The notes: generated by a model from the sequence alone, not told the origin. A DNA stretch of 64,000 nucleotides from Vibrio orientalis CIP 102891 = ATCC 33934 (GCF_000176235.1 NZ_ACZV01000004.1:1364001-1428000), one strand, 5' to 3'. Shown: positions 27,685 to 37,390, counted from the stretch's first letter. Numbers and translations: made by a program.

Positions 27685-28652
27685 TTCAGCTTAAAGTCTC
27701 AATGTTAGTCGGCACTTTACTGATTTGTGCTATCGGTAGCCTGTTTATTGGCGGTACACCGCTAGAATCGAGCGCGGTTATCGACACGCTATGGAACGGC
27801 GGCGATCTTAACTTTATCGTCAATGAATACCGTCTACCTCGATTTTTACTTGCGATCGGTGTGGGGGTTGGACTTGGAGTTTCAGGCGCATTAATTCAAG
27901 GTGTCTTGCGCAACCCACTTGCTTCTCCAGATCTAATGGGGATTAGTGCCGGTACAGGTTTTGCTGCAACGCTCCTCTTAGTTTACATCCCGGATGCCTC
28001 CCTGCCACTACTCGCCAGTGTTGCGATCTCTGGAGGAATTGCAGCAGCCATTTTCATCCTTGCCATTGCCTACAAATACAACCCAACTCCGGCTCGTTTA
28101 GCACTTATCGGCATCGCTATTAGTGCGTTTATTTCAAGTGGTATCGATTTTCTACTCATCGTCCATCCAGTTGAAATTAATACCGCTATGGTATGGCTAA
28201 CTGGCAGTTTATGGGGGCGAAACTGGTCTCAGATGCCCCTTATTTGGGTCAGCTTAGCCTGCTTGATTCCTTGCGCGATGTATCTTGCTTGGCGACTCGA
28301 TCTTATGGGTTTGGGAGAGGAAGCGGCAACAACCGTGGGAGCGCAACCTGAGCGTACCCGTTTTATCGCCCTAATCTTGTCTGTACTGCTGGCCAGTGTC
28401 AGCGTTGCGGTGTGCGGGACCATTAGTTTTGTTGGCTTACTCTCTCCGCATTTAGCCAGACTGCTGTTTGGTCACAACCACAAGCTACTACTCCCAATGT
28501 CAGGCGTAATTGGTGCGTTGCTGGTGGTGATCGCCGATACACTCGCTCGTGGTATCGATCCGCCGCTTGAACTCCCTGCCGGCGTTCTTACGTCATTAAT
28601 TGGCGCACCTTATTTCATCTTTTTGCTGCAGCGTTACCAAGGTTGGAAATAA
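27681..28652 (+). CDS. fecD: Ferric-citrate ABC transporter permease FecD
   Basis: 323 residues, paralogous to fecC: RLPRFLLAIGVGVGLGVSGALIQG, NPLASPDLMGISAGTG and GTISFVGLLSPHLARLL. Multi-span inner-membrane subunit forming a heterodimer with FecC. The start overlaps fecC by four bases and the stop overlaps the fecE start (TAATG). Confidence 0.87.
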   Translation: MIQLKVSMLVGTLLICAIGSLFIGGTPLESSAVIDTLWNGGDLNFIVNEYRLPRFLLAIGVGVGLGVSGALIQGVLRNPLASPDLMGISAGTGFAATLLLVYIPDASLPLLASVAISGGIAAAIFILAIAYKYNPTPARLALIGIAISAFISSGIDFLLIVHPVEINTAMVWLTGSLWGRNWSQMPLIWVSLACLIPCAMYLAWRLDLMGLGEEAATTVGAQPERTRFIALILSVLLASVSVAVCGTISFVGLLSPHLARLLFGHNHKLLLPMSGVIGALLVVIADTLARGIDPPLELPAGVLTSLIGAPYFIFLLQRYQGWK

Positions 28653-29416
28653 TGATTAAAACCCAGCAACTGTGTGTCTCTTATGGTAAAGACACTGTCA
28701 TTGAGAACTTAGACCTTGAGATCCCTGAAGGTAAAATCACCGCACTTATTGGCCCCAACGGCAGTGGAAAATCAACGCTACTCAAAACCTTGTGCCGAAT
28801 TAACAAGGGGTTTGTCGGCCATCTGTCTGTATTTGATAAACCGATTCAACACTACGCCGATAAAGAGCTCGCCAAGTACATCTCTTTGCTTCCTCAGGTG
28901 CTGACTACACCTGAAGACATCACGGTTCGTCGATTGGTCGAGTATGGCCGTTCGCCGTATTTGTCCTACTGGGGAAAGCTGACACAAGACGATCATCAAA
29001 AAGTCGATAAGGCGATAGAAGAAACACAAATTCAGTCGCTGGTTGATAAGAAAGTGGATGCGCTCTCTGGGGGGCAACGACAGAGAGTTTGGATAGCGAT
29101 GGTTCTTGCTCAGGACACTCCAATAGTCATGCTTGATGAGCCAACCACTTACCTAGACTTATCTCACCAAGTTGAACTGATGAAGTTGATTCAAAAGCTC
29201 AACGCGAAAGGGAAAACCATTATTGTTGTGCTCCACGACTTAAACCAAGCCTGTCGCTACTGCGATCACTTGGTGGTACTGAAATCAGGAAAAGTCGCCA
29301 CAACGGGATCACCTGAACACGTCTTTACCGAATCACTGCTACGAGATGTTTTCGATCTCGACGCGGTTGTTATGTCGGATCCGATCTCAAATAAGCCGAT
29401 GTGTATTAATCTATAA
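28652..29416 (+). CDS. fecE: Ferric-citrate ABC transporter ATPase FecE
   Basis: 254 residues from ATG 28652 (an upstream ATG at 28643 would lie inside fecD). Walker A ALIGPNGSGKSTLLKTL, signature LSGGQRQRVWIAMVLAQ, Walker B VMLDEPTTYLDLSHQ and the VVLHDLNQACRYCDH switch His, all as in FecE/FepC-type ATPases. Last gene of the operon; a terminator shared with tnaA follows. Confidence 0.88.
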   Translation: MIKTQQLCVSYGKDTVIENLDLEIPEGKITALIGPNGSGKSTLLKTLCRINKGFVGHLSVFDKPIQHYADKELAKYISLLPQVLTTPEDITVRRLVEYGRSPYLSYWGKLTQDDHQKVDKAIEETQIQSLVDKKVDALSGGQRQRVWIAMVLAQDTPIVMLDEPTTYLDLSHQVELMKLIQKLNAKGKTIIVVLHDLNQACRYCDHLVVLKSGKVATTGSPEHVFTESLLRDVFDLDAVVMSDPISNKPMCINL

Positions 29417-29483
29417 GCCTTGGCGAAAAATAGCCATTACGCCTAACAAAAAATGGCCACGTTATGTGGTAAACAGGCAAAAA

Positions 29484-29508
29484 AACGCAGCTTATTGAAA
29501 GCTGCGTT
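29484..29508. terminator. Bidirectional terminator between fecE and tnaA
   Basis: AACGCAGCTT and AAGCTGCGTT arms with a 5-nt loop and A/T-rich flanks on both sides. Confidence 0.8.
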
Positions 29509-29516
29509 ATTAATAT

Positions 29517-30941
29517 TTATTTGCTGTCCACTTCTTTTAATCGTGCGGTAAAGTGACGCAACACTTCGGGCTCATATTCGAAGTCGAGCCCTTTGACGTT
29601 TTCAGCGTTGGCTTTCACTTGCTCAAAGGCTTCAATAATGAAGTCCATATGCGTTTGCGTGTAGGTCGCGCGCGGGATCGTTAGGCGCATCAGTTCAGCA
29701 GGACATGGCATTTGCTCCCCCGTCGCAGGATCGCGTCCAAGCAACAGTGAACCAATTTCGACAGCGCGTATACCGGCAACCTTGTATAGCTCACAAGCCA
29801 ATGCATGCGCAGGGAACTGATGGGATGGGATATGAGGTAACAACTTACCTGCATCAACAAATGCAGCATGACCACCCGCTTGTTGGCAAACCACGCCAAT
29901 GGCTTCTAAACCTTCAACCAAATACTGCACCTGACTGATACGATACGCTAACCATTCCTGACGCATGCCATCGTATAGGCCGACCGCCAAACGCTCCATT
30001 GCACCGCCTTCTAAGCCACCATAGGTAGGGAAGCCTTCTTGCACGACACACAAGGTGCGACACTCGTTATAAACGTCGAGCATGCTGTCATTTTTAAAGC
30101 ACAACAAGCCACCCATTTGCACCATGGCATCTTTTTTCGCAGACATGGCCAGCGCGTCGGCATACTTATAGCTTTCGCGAGTAATCTGCTCAATACTCCA
30201 ATCTTGGTAACCCGATTCACGCTGTTGAATAAAGTAGGCGTTTTCAGCAAAGCGCGCTGAGTCCATAATCACCGGAATATCATAGCGCTGAGCAATCTCA
30301 TACACTGCTTTCAAGTTAGCGATGGATACAGGCTGTCCACCCGAAGAGTTACAAGTGATCGTACTAACAATATAAGGTACGTTTTGAGCGCCTACTTCTA
30401 ATATTGCGTGCTCAAGCTTTTCTAGGTCAAAGTTACCCTTAAAGTCGGCATTAACCGCGGTATCAAACGCTTCTTCGGTATAGACATTTTTTGCAACACA
30501 ACAATTAATTTGCGTATGTCCCTGAGTGGTATCAAAGAAGTAATTAGATAGAGCCACCATTTTATTGCGATCGAGGCCTTTCTCTTTTTCACGCTTTTTA
30601 ATCAGTACTGGAATGTAAATTTGCTCAGCGCCACGTCCTTGGTGGGTAGGAATCGTATGCTGGTAGCCAAAGATATCGCTGACTGCATCTGCTAAGGCGA
30701 AGTAACTGCGACTACCGCTGTAGGCCTCATCTCCTCTCAGCATTGCAGCTTGCATTTCCTGGGTAATCGCGCCTGTGCCACTATCGGTGAGAAGATCAAT
30801 AAACACATCATCACTATTAAGAAGAAACGGGTTCATCCCTGCTTTTAAAATTGCCTGTTCACGATATTCTCTGGTGGTACGTTTTACAGGTTCAATAACA
30901 CGAATACGAAATGGTTCTGGGAGATGTTTGAAATTTTCCAT
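29517..30941 (-). CDS. tnaA: Tryptophanase
   Basis: 474-residue PLP enzyme that splits L-tryptophan into indole, pyruvate and ammonium in the cytoplasm. The [21 protein letters not shown] start and the PLP lysine in [12 protein letters not shown] (about residue 270) match the family, and length is close to E. coli TnaA (471). It is preceded by a tnaC leader, so it should be induced by free tryptophan. No tnaB permease follows; fecE is convergent. Confidence 0.97.
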   Translation of the reverse strand: MENFKHLPEPFRIRVIEPVKRTTREYREQAILKAGMNPFLLNSDDVFIDLLTDSGTGAITQEMQAAMLRGDEAYSGSRSYFALADAVSDIFGYQHTIPTHQGRGAEQIYIPVLIKKREKEKGLDRNKMVALSNYFFDTTQGHTQINCCVAKNVYTEEAFDTAVNADFKGNFDLEKLEHAILEVGAQNVPYIVSTITCNSSGGQPVSIANLKAVYEIAQRYDIPVIMDSARFAENAYFIQQRESGYQDWSIEQITRESYKYADALAMSAKKDAMVQMGGLLCFKNDSMLDVYNECRTLCVVQEGFPTYGGLEGGAMERLAVGLYDGMRQEWLAYRISQVQYLVEGLEAIGVVCQQAGGHAAFVDAGKLLPHIPSHQFPAHALACELYKVAGIRAVEIGSLLLGRDPATGEQMPCPAELMRLTIPRATYTQTHMDFIIEAFEQVKANAENVKGLDFEYEPEVLRHFTARLKEVDSK

Positions 30942-31177
30942 GAATAATCCCTAATATATAAGTATAGCTTTCACTCTCTACCAAATAATTTATTCAGAAA
31001 AGATTTAGTCTATTATTCCCAGACAAAACCGTACCTTGGATATATAAATCCAAAATATAATTAAACTGGAAAATGAACCCATACGTTAGATCATCAACAA
31101 ACACCTATAACAAAGACAGGTGAGTCAATATCGATAATGTGATGGGTTATGTGCACGAGGCGTGCGAAGGCTATAAC

Positions 31178-31249
31178 TTAATGAGGGAAGAATAGTGCAA
31201 TTTTATAATCGAGGGTAAACCAAACACTAGAATTATTGTATTTTTTCAT
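31178..31249 (-). CDS. tnaC: TnaC tryptophanase leader peptide
   Basis: 23 codons from the ATG at 31249, with GGAGGTAAC directly upstream. The peptide has W10-F-x2-D14-x-K-I and P22 near the end, the same spacing as the critical E. coli TnaC residues W12, D16 and P24; the FFP ending resembles Proteus TnaC. Tryptophan bound to the translating ribosome stalls it at the end of this peptide, masking rho access so that tnaA is transcribed. The 236-bp spacer to tnaA is of the expected size. One residue (His) follows the proline before the stop. Confidence 0.93.
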   Translation of the reverse strand: MKKYNNSSVWFTLDYKIALFFPH

Positions 31250-31337
31250 GTTACCTCCTTATTGATAATAAAATGCTACAGTAACAAGTTAAAGATAATC
31301 ATAATTCATATAATTGGTAATTTTTAAATTCATCAAA

Positions 31338-31353
31338 TGTGACACTGTCGACA
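31338..31353. promoter_or_regulatory. Candidate CRP site upstream of tnaC
   Basis: TGTGA-CACTGT-CGACA: one perfect half-site and one weak one, ~90 bp before the tnaC start, where CRP acts in other tna operons. Confidence 0.45.
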
Positions 31354-31536
31354 AAATAATGACCATGGTAAAGAGAGTAGCAATAGTAGCCATGAAGGGG
31401 CCTACAAAATTCAGGCTATTCATTACCCATCAATAAGCTAATGAAACAATGACATTAGTTGCAATAAATAAAGTTTCACATTAAACAAGTTAGACAGCAA
31501 GCCAATTCAATTATTGGCTAACCCCTATTCGCCAGA

Positions 31537-33195
31537 TTACTCAAATACCACCTTACCTCTAACGATCGTCATCCAAACCTCCGTTGCTTTAATTTCCTCA
31601 GGAGGTAACAAGGTAATGTCACGGGATAACACCGCAAAATCCGCCGACTTGCCTACATCAATCGAGCCTGTAACCTCCTCAATCCCCAAACTCTTCGCTG
31701 CATTGATAGTGTACGCCTCGAGCGCAGCAATAGAGTCTGGCAACCCAGTATCTCCCATAATAATACTATTGCCGATACCAATGAGTGGATTAATATCATG
31801 AACATTCCAATCACTGCTTAAGGTAACGTTAGCACCAGTGTCGAATAATACTTTTAGGTTCATCAACGCACGTGTACGCTTTGCTCCTAAGAACGCTTCA
31901 GCCCATTGATGTTCATGATAAGCGACATAATCAGAACCCACTTGGAAATCAGCCGTCACATTCAGCTGGGCAAAGCGAGGAAGGTCTTTAGAGTTAACTA
32001 GCTCTACATGAGTTAAAGTGTAATCTTTCTCGCTACCTTGCTCACGGACAGACTCAATCGCATCCAATGATTCACGAATGGCTCCATCACCAATCGCATG
32101 AATGTGCGCCCCATATCCGATTTTGTCGAGCTCCTTAAGCCACTTCGACATTGCTTTAGGTTCAATATAATTAAGCCCGTATGGCTCATCAGGAATGTAA
32201 GTAAAAAGGTAGGGGGCCAGCGTCTTTGCGGTACCGTTAATTAAGATCCCATCACTGTACATTTTGACCTGATCCACCAGCAATAACTGAGCGCTATCCT
32301 CCGAGTGAATTGATTTTAGGTATTTTAACTGTGCTGGCATTGGCTCGGTGGGATAGATCCAAGGCCTTAATGACACGCGCGCGGTTAAATCACCATTTTG
32401 TTCTGCTTTCTTCCAAACTTCGTACCAACCTCGTTTCCAATACAGGCGTCCATCACCTACGGTGGTAATCCCGTATGCTCTTGCCTGCTCCAATCCTTGC
32501 ATCAACCCTTGGTAACTTTGCTCAAATTGATCGCGTAAGCTGTTCCACGCAAGCTCAACAACAAGATCACCCGCGTTATCGAGTAAGATCCCAAGCAGCT
32601 CGCCAGTCTCTTCATCCTTTAATATCTTGCCCCCTTGTGGATCTGGGGACTCTCTTGTGATGCCTGCTTGCCTTAACGCCGCAGAGTTAACCCACATCGA
32701 GTGAGACGTTTGCTCCATAAAAATCACAGGCTGTTCAGGAAATATAGAGTCAATCACTTGCAGTGGCGTGCTGCCATCTTCATCGGCGAGTATGGATTCA
32801 ATAGAAAAGCCATACCCCATGATCCACTCACCTCGTGGGGTCTGCTTTCGGCACGCTTTAAGGTAAGAAACTTGACCTCGTAGCCCTTCATCAAGACTTA
32901 ATTCGCATTGAGAGCCTGCATCTGAAGCAGCTTCGAAGACATGATTATGGTTATCGATAAAACCGGGAGAGACAAAACCGCCTTGCAGATCAATAAGGTT
33001 GGTCGAATCATCAATAAGAGCATCCATCTCTTCAGTATTTCCCACCTGCAGAATTTTACCATCGGTGACAGCAACGGAATTGGCGTTTGAATGTCCGTAA
33101 ATCACCCCGTTGGTTAAGAGCATATCTGCAACTTGTGCAGAGAATGCAGGAACGCTCACCGTCAGACCTAACGCTATCGCCAACCTACCTTTCAT
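31537..33195 (-). CDS. Exported amidohydrolase (YtcJ-like, Amidohydro_3)
   Basis: 552 residues with a signal peptide (MKGRLAIALGLTVSVPAFSA). Metal-dependent TIM-barrel hydrolase: PGFIDNHNHVF gives the HxH pair, later LVDQVKMYSDG supplies the carboxylated-lysine-type position, HIHAIGDGAI a further His and LSSDWNVHDINP the catalytic Asp. The flanking beta-sandwich closes with KSADFAVLSRDI. Substrate cannot be read from sequence; relatives act on amides or cyclic ureas. Stand-alone gene 340 bp upstream of the tna leader in the same orientation. Confidence 0.82.
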   Translation of the reverse strand: MKGRLAIALGLTVSVPAFSAQVADMLLTNGVIYGHSNANSVAVTDGKILQVGNTEEMDALIDDSTNLIDLQGGFVSPGFIDNHNHVFEAASDAGSQCELSLDEGLRGQVSYLKACRKQTPRGEWIMGYGFSIESILADEDGSTPLQVIDSIFPEQPVIFMEQTSHSMWVNSAALRQAGITRESPDPQGGKILKDEETGELLGILLDNAGDLVVELAWNSLRDQFEQSYQGLMQGLEQARAYGITTVGDGRLYWKRGWYEVWKKAEQNGDLTARVSLRPWIYPTEPMPAQLKYLKSIHSEDSAQLLLVDQVKMYSDGILINGTAKTLAPYLFTYIPDEPYGLNYIEPKAMSKWLKELDKIGYGAHIHAIGDGAIRESLDAIESVREQGSEKDYTLTHVELVNSKDLPRFAQLNVTADFQVGSDYVAYHEHQWAEAFLGAKRTRALMNLKVLFDTGANVTLSSDWNVHDINPLIGIGNSIIMGDTGLPDSIAALEAYTINAAKSLGIEEVTGSIDVGKSADFAVLSRDITLLPPEEIKATEVWMTIVRGKVVFE

Positions 33196-33308
33196 CGCTT
33201 AACTCCTTTTCTGCGCCAATCACACCAATAGCTCAAGTATAAGGGGATAATAGCAGTGAGGTATTCAATAAACCGCCCCTTGGAAATCTTTCTGATAAAC
33301 ACATACAA

Positions 33309-33334
33309 AAACGGCCGCTAACTAGCGGCCGTTT
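33309..33334 (-). terminator. Terminator of the glycerate kinase operon
   Basis: AAACGGCCGCTA and TAGCGGCCGTTT arms with a 2-nt loop; on the minus strand the tail is TTTTTGTATG. It abuts a TTTACA-G-TGTAAA palindrome (33332-33344). Confidence 0.85.
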
Positions 33335-33344
33335 ACAGTGTAAA
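33332..33344. repeat. TTTACA-G-TGTAAA palindrome, copy 1
   Basis: 13-bp palindrome with the same core as 47531-47543 and 57105-57117; all three copies lie between or at the very ends of genes. No regulator assigned. Confidence 0.5.
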
Positions 33345-33352
33345 ATCGCAAT

Positions 33353-34489
33353 TTATTTGAACGTCATCGCCAACGCTGCAGCGACATTGCGAGAAGTCAT
33401 CTCGACATTAAACGCCGCTTCTTTAAGTGCCGTTGGCAAGTCTGTGGCCCCGAGTACAACGCTATATACCGCATCTAAACCGTGGTCGTGAACCACTCGA
33501 CAGTCTTTAGCAGTGCTACCTGCAATGCCAATGACAGGTAGGTTATAGAGCTTAGCCGTGCGCGCCACACCAATTGGCGTTTTGCCATGAATGGTTTGGC
33601 TATCAATGCGTCCTTCCCCAGTAATCACTAAGTCAGCATCTTTGACCACTTCCGCCAGATTCACCGCATCCATCACGATATTAATACCAGGACGAAGCGT
33701 TGCATCAAACAAACCGAGTAACGCAGCACCAAGACCACCTGCTGCGCCCGCTCCCGATTGATGAATCACATCTTTACCGTTAGTTTGTCGAATCACGTCA
33801 GCATAGTGCGCAAGATTGGCATCTAACTGCTCGATCATCTTCGGCGTCGCGCCTTTTTGTGGGCCAAATACATGTGAAGCGCCTTTCGGTCCGCACAATG
33901 GGTTATCTACATCACAAGCGACTTCAAGCTGAACGCTCTCTAAGCGCGGATCTAAGTCTGACAGATCAATAGCAGCCAGCTTTTCAAGCGCACCGCCACC
34001 GTAGGCTAACTCTGCACCTTGCGCATCTTGCAAGCGAGCACCTAAGGCCTGAGCCATACCAATACCACCATCATTGGTCGCACTGCCGCCAATACCAACA
34101 ATGATGTGTTTCACTCCAGCATCAAGCGCGGCTTTAATCAGTTCACCGGTACCATAGGTGGTCGTCAACAAAGGGTTACGCTTTTCTGGTTCAACCAAAT
34201 GAAGACCAGAAGCGGCCGCCATCTCAATCACAGCGGTAGAGCCGTCACCCAATAAACCATAGAAGCCCTCAACAGGTTGGCCTAAAGGCCCTGTCACTGT
34301 TGCTGTCACAACGCGGCCAGCCGTCGCATCCACTAGGGATTGAACCGTCCCTTCACCGCCATCGGCCATTGGTAACTTAACAAATTCTGCGTCTGGCATG
34401 ATCTCTTTAAAGCCGTTTTCAATCGCAGTCGCCACTTCCATAGCAGTTAAACTTTCTTTGTACGAATCAGGAGCAATTACAATTTTCAT
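33353..34489 (-). CDS. Glycerate 2-kinase (GlxK/GarK type)
   Basis: 378 residues from ATG 34489, six bases after an AAGGA site (a TTG two codons upstream is less likely). Phosphorylates D-glycerate, taking the product of the glyoxylate carboligase route into glycolysis as 2-phosphoglycerate. Family hallmarks: KIVIAPDSYKESLTAMEVA, ADGGEGTVQSL, GIGGSATNDGGIGMAQALG and GAGAAGGLGAALL. Follows the GntP-like permease by 9 bp. I cannot separate GlxK from GarK orthology, so the symbol is left blank. Confidence 0.92.
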   Translation of the reverse strand: MKIVIAPDSYKESLTAMEVATAIENGFKEIMPDAEFVKLPMADGGEGTVQSLVDATAGRVVTATVTGPLGQPVEGFYGLLGDGSTAVIEMAAASGLHLVEPEKRNPLLTTTYGTGELIKAALDAGVKHIIVGIGGSATNDGGIGMAQALGARLQDAQGAELAYGGGALEKLAAIDLSDLDPRLESVQLEVACDVDNPLCGPKGASHVFGPQKGATPKMIEQLDANLAHYADVIRQTNGKDVIHQSGAGAAGGLGAALLGLFDATLRPGINIVMDAVNLAEVVKDADLVITGEGRIDSQTIHGKTPIGVARTAKLYNLPVIGIAGSTAKDCRVVHDHGLDAVYSVVLGATDLPTALKEAAFNVEMTSRNVAAALAMTFK

Positions 34490-34498
34490 CTTCAATCC

Positions 34499-35764
34499 TT
34501 AAACAAATAAACCAAACACACCGAACATCATGGTTGAGACAAAGGCGATCATCAGACCGACCGCAGACTCGTACGGAATTAACTTTAGACGTTCGCGAAT
34601 ATCCATATGTACTGCACCACCAGTTGCGTGGAAGAAGCTACCATGTGGCATGTGATCGAGAACCGTAGCGCCCGAGTGAATCATTGCTGCGCCTGCTAGT
34701 GCTGGCACACCAAGCTCTAAAATTGTGCCGCTAAACACGCTTGATGCGACCGCAGTACCCGCTGTTGTTGACGCGGTAGCTAAAGCCATCATTGCACCTG
34801 AAATTGGCGCAAGTAAGAATGAAGGCAAGCCCGACGCTGTCAGTACGTCAATCAACCCATCTTTGAGGCCTGAGTTAGCAATAATGCCTGCTAATGTACC
34901 TGTACCAAGTAACATCACAGCGACCGGAGCCATACGGCTAAGACCGGCTACAGCAAAGTGGTTTGTATCGGCAAAGCGCCCCATCACAACCGCACCAATT
35001 AGGCCACCTAAAGGAAGTGCAATTAATGGGTCAACATTAATGCCTGCGATTGGGCGTAACGAGAGCAGTGCAATCGCCACTAATGGCGCTACGATAGCGG
35101 CCTTGAAGGCTGGTAAGCGTGAGTGATCCACTTCCACCACTTCACATGCATCCACTTTCGAGCCTTTATTCACTAGCTTTTTAGCGATGAAGTAAGCCAG
35201 CACCAAACCACATAAACCCGGAATCACACCAGCCGCCATCACTGAAGTGAGTGGAACGTTAAACGCATCTGCCGCCGCAATCGCATTTGGGTTTGGTGAC
35301 ATCACGTTACCCGCTTTACCGCCACCAACCATGGCAAGCAAGATTGCGGTTTTTGAGATATCGGCACGGCGCGCGATGGCTAATGCTATTGGGGCAACCG
35401 TGATCACTGCAACGTCAACAAATACGCCGACCGCAGTCAAAATCATGGTGGCAATGGCCAGTGCAAGAAGGGCGCGTGTTTCACCCACTTTTTTCACTAT
35501 TGTTTCAGCAATTGAGGTGGCCGCACCAGACTCAATCAAGACTCCCGCTAACACACCAGCAGCCAAAATTCGCAGTACCGCCGTAACGATGCCTTGCGCA
35601 CCACCAATCATCAGTGAAACCGTGTCGGTCAGTGATACGCCACCGACAACACCACCAATTAAGGCACCAATGATCATGCCATACGCAGGTGGCACTTTTT
35701 TCAAAATAAGGGCAATGGCGACGACCAAAGCGGTCAACGCACCAAGGGTAGTGACTTCTATCAT
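34499..35764 (-). CDS. GntP-family permease (probable glycerate/gluconate transporter)
   Basis: 421 residues, about 11-12 membrane helices, of the GntP/ArsB-like fold: MIIGALIGGVVGG, ALAIATMILTAVGVFVDVAVITVAPIALAIARRADI, GGGKAGNVMSPNPNA and HSGATVLDHMPHGSFFHATGG. Members import gluconate, glycerate or related acids with protons. Paired with glycerate kinase and a CdaR-type regulator, so glycerate is the likely substrate, though this is inference. An 18-bp operator lies 108 bp upstream. Confidence 0.85.
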   Translation of the reverse strand: MIEVTTLGALTALVVAIALILKKVPPAYGMIIGALIGGVVGGVSLTDTVSLMIGGAQGIVTAVLRILAAGVLAGVLIESGAATSIAETIVKKVGETRALLALAIATMILTAVGVFVDVAVITVAPIALAIARRADISKTAILLAMVGGGKAGNVMSPNPNAIAAADAFNVPLTSVMAAGVIPGLCGLVLAYFIAKKLVNKGSKVDACEVVEVDHSRLPAFKAAIVAPLVAIALLSLRPIAGINVDPLIALPLGGLIGAVVMGRFADTNHFAVAGLSRMAPVAVMLLGTGTLAGIIANSGLKDGLIDVLTASGLPSFLLAPISGAMMALATASTTAGTAVASSVFSGTILELGVPALAGAAMIHSGATVLDHMPHGSFFHATGGAVHMDIRERLKLIPYESAVGLMIAFVSTMMFGVFGLFV

Positions 35765-35871
35765 TTTGTTGTTATTTCCGATTATTTTGTGAACTGCCTG
35801 AAGAGTAAGAGCAGAGACAAATAAATTCTTTATGCAAAATGACAGATTTATTGTTTTCTAAAATGGATTGG

Positions 35872-35889
35872 TTTGTGCGTTTGCACAAA
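35872..35889. promoter_or_regulatory. Probable CdaR-type operator upstream of the permease gene
   Basis: TTTGTGC-GTTT-GCACAAA, perfect 7-bp arms, located between the regulator gene and the permease gene. Only one copy found in the window. Confidence 0.6.
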
Positions 35890-35902
35890 AACCATCAAAT
35901 AA

Positions 35903-37045
35903 TCACACACATTTCAGGGCTAAATACAGTTGAACTTTATTGTCTAACTTATTGATTTTCAATGATGTAACTTCTTCTATCTTATCAAGACGGTAGCGCA
36001 ATGTATTACGATGAATATGGAGTGCTGCACAGGTTTGAGCCAGATCGCAATCCTGAGCAAAAAATTCTATTAACGTCTTAACCAGAACCCCTTTGCTATC
36101 GTGCTGTTGCAGGACTTCAACAGGATGACTGATTTGCTTTCGACGCCATTCATCTTGTTTTAAGTTATCTATCAAAACAGAGAGCTTATGCTCCTGATAA
36201 AACAAAATCGCTTGTTTAGTTCCATCACTGCAGGCTAAGGTCGCTTTAGCCGTTTCATAAGAGCGCGATAATCCAGCAAGACCCGGGAAATACTCACCCA
36301 TCGCTATTTTCACAGTGAAGTCCGCCTCTTGAGCGATCCGTTTGAGCAGGCGTTTAACCCGCTTTTTCTCTTCGGTTTTGCTCCAGGTATTGTCGACTAA
36401 AGTCACAGGCTTAAGGACAACAACTTCGTTCTGAGAAACAGACACAATACCAACAATATTGTCTCGCTCAGGGTATTCCAGTAAATGCACCAATTTTTGC
36501 AATTGCTCTAAAGTCAAAGGTTGGCCCTGCTTAGGTATTACCTTTACAGTGGCGGCAATCCTTGGCTGTGATAAATCCAAATCCAATCGCTCTGCAATCG
36601 ACAATAACTGGGTTTCATTTAGTGTAGAGCCCTGTATCAACTGCAGCAGTAACTCTTCTCTATGACGTTTGTTCCACTGAATCTGAGCCATTAAATCAGC
36701 TTGCTCGACAATCAGCTCAGCCGTCATCTTAACTAGCTCACCGTAACGTCTAACATCTTCAGGTTTTCCTGAAATGCCCACTACACCGATAACGCAATCT
36801 TGATGTAAGATGGGTAAGTTAATCCCCTCTTTTACACCAATCAAAGTACTCGCAACCGTATGGTTGATTTCAACAGTGCGGTTATCATGTATCGCTAGTA
36901 ATGCCCCTTCATGGGTGCGATGTAAACGAGCGGGATCGCTTGAACCAATTATCTGTCCATTCTCGTCCATCACGTTGACAGGAAACTGGATGATCTTTGT
37001 CGCGCGCTCAACGATTTGTCTTGCGATTAACGTATTTAACTGCAT
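35903..37045 (-). CDS. CdaR/SdaR-type sugar-diacid regulator
   Basis: 380 residues. N-terminal diacid-recognition domain (LIARQIVERATKIIQFPVNVMDENGQIIGSSDPARLHR), a middle GGDEF-like region, and a C-terminal PucR-type HTH (TCAALHIHRNTLRYRLDKIEEVT). In E. coli, CdaR activates galactarate, glucarate and glycerate genes in response to diacids or glycerate. Here it lies in the same orientation just upstream of the permease-kinase pair and separates it from the gcl-hyi-glxR genes. Probably the local activator. Confidence 0.88.
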   Translation of the reverse strand: MQLNTLIARQIVERATKIIQFPVNVMDENGQIIGSSDPARLHRTHEGALLAIHDNRTVEINHTVASTLIGVKEGINLPILHQDCVIGVVGISGKPEDVRRYGELVKMTAELIVEQADLMAQIQWNKRHREELLLQLIQGSTLNETQLLSIAERLDLDLSQPRIAATVKVIPKQGQPLTLEQLQKLVHLLEYPERDNIVGIVSVSQNEVVVLKPVTLVDNTWSKTEEKKRVKRLLKRIAQEADFTVKIAMGEYFPGLAGLSRSYETAKATLACSDGTKQAILFYQEHKLSVLIDNLKQDEWRRKQISHPVEVLQQHDSKGVLVKTLIEFFAQDCDLAQTCAALHIHRNTLRYRLDKIEEVTSLKINKLDNKVQLYLALKCV

Positions 37046-37390
37046 CTCTTTTATTTCTCGAAGCCCTACTCTTCACTAGGATTAACATAGCACACCTGCC
37101 CTAGCGTTTTATTGCGCCAACAGTGCATGGCGTAGAGTAACCAAGAAAAAATCCCGAAGTAAGTCCACTAGGTGCCTGCTAAGACGGAGCCCGAGGATGC
37201 TCCTACCTATTGTCTTACAACGGGAACGCGTACAAAAGGAGACGAAAAACTACGCGATTTAATACCAATCTAACGAACATCCCTACTATGGAGTCACCTT
37301 GATTGGTACAGTTATTGAGGTGGTAGGGAGAGGAGTCCTAACCACCCCAGACGGAAACTAACCTAAAGAGTTAATTTCAGCGTTCTAACC
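37046..37390. other. Non-coding interval with several hairpins
   Basis: 345 bp, no ORF. Contains TACCAATC (about 37262) with a complementary GATTGGTA (about 37301), a GGTGGTAGGG...CCTAACCACC hairpin (about 37319-37346), and GGAGC...GCTCC within the segment near 37184-37203. Could be the terminator region of glxR with a dispersed repeat, or a structured RNA; not identified. Confidence 0.35.

Noticed and set aside
35247..35792. 181-codon frame on the plus strand opposite the GntP-family permease gene
   Set aside because: Antisense shadow: low-complexity Ala/Thr/Pro-rich translation with no domain, and the minus strand encodes an obvious membrane transporter.
37161..37250. Possible glycine or other riboswitch ahead of the regulator gene
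   Set aside because: Hairpins are present but no conserved riboswitch core could be matched; left as an unassigned structured interval.
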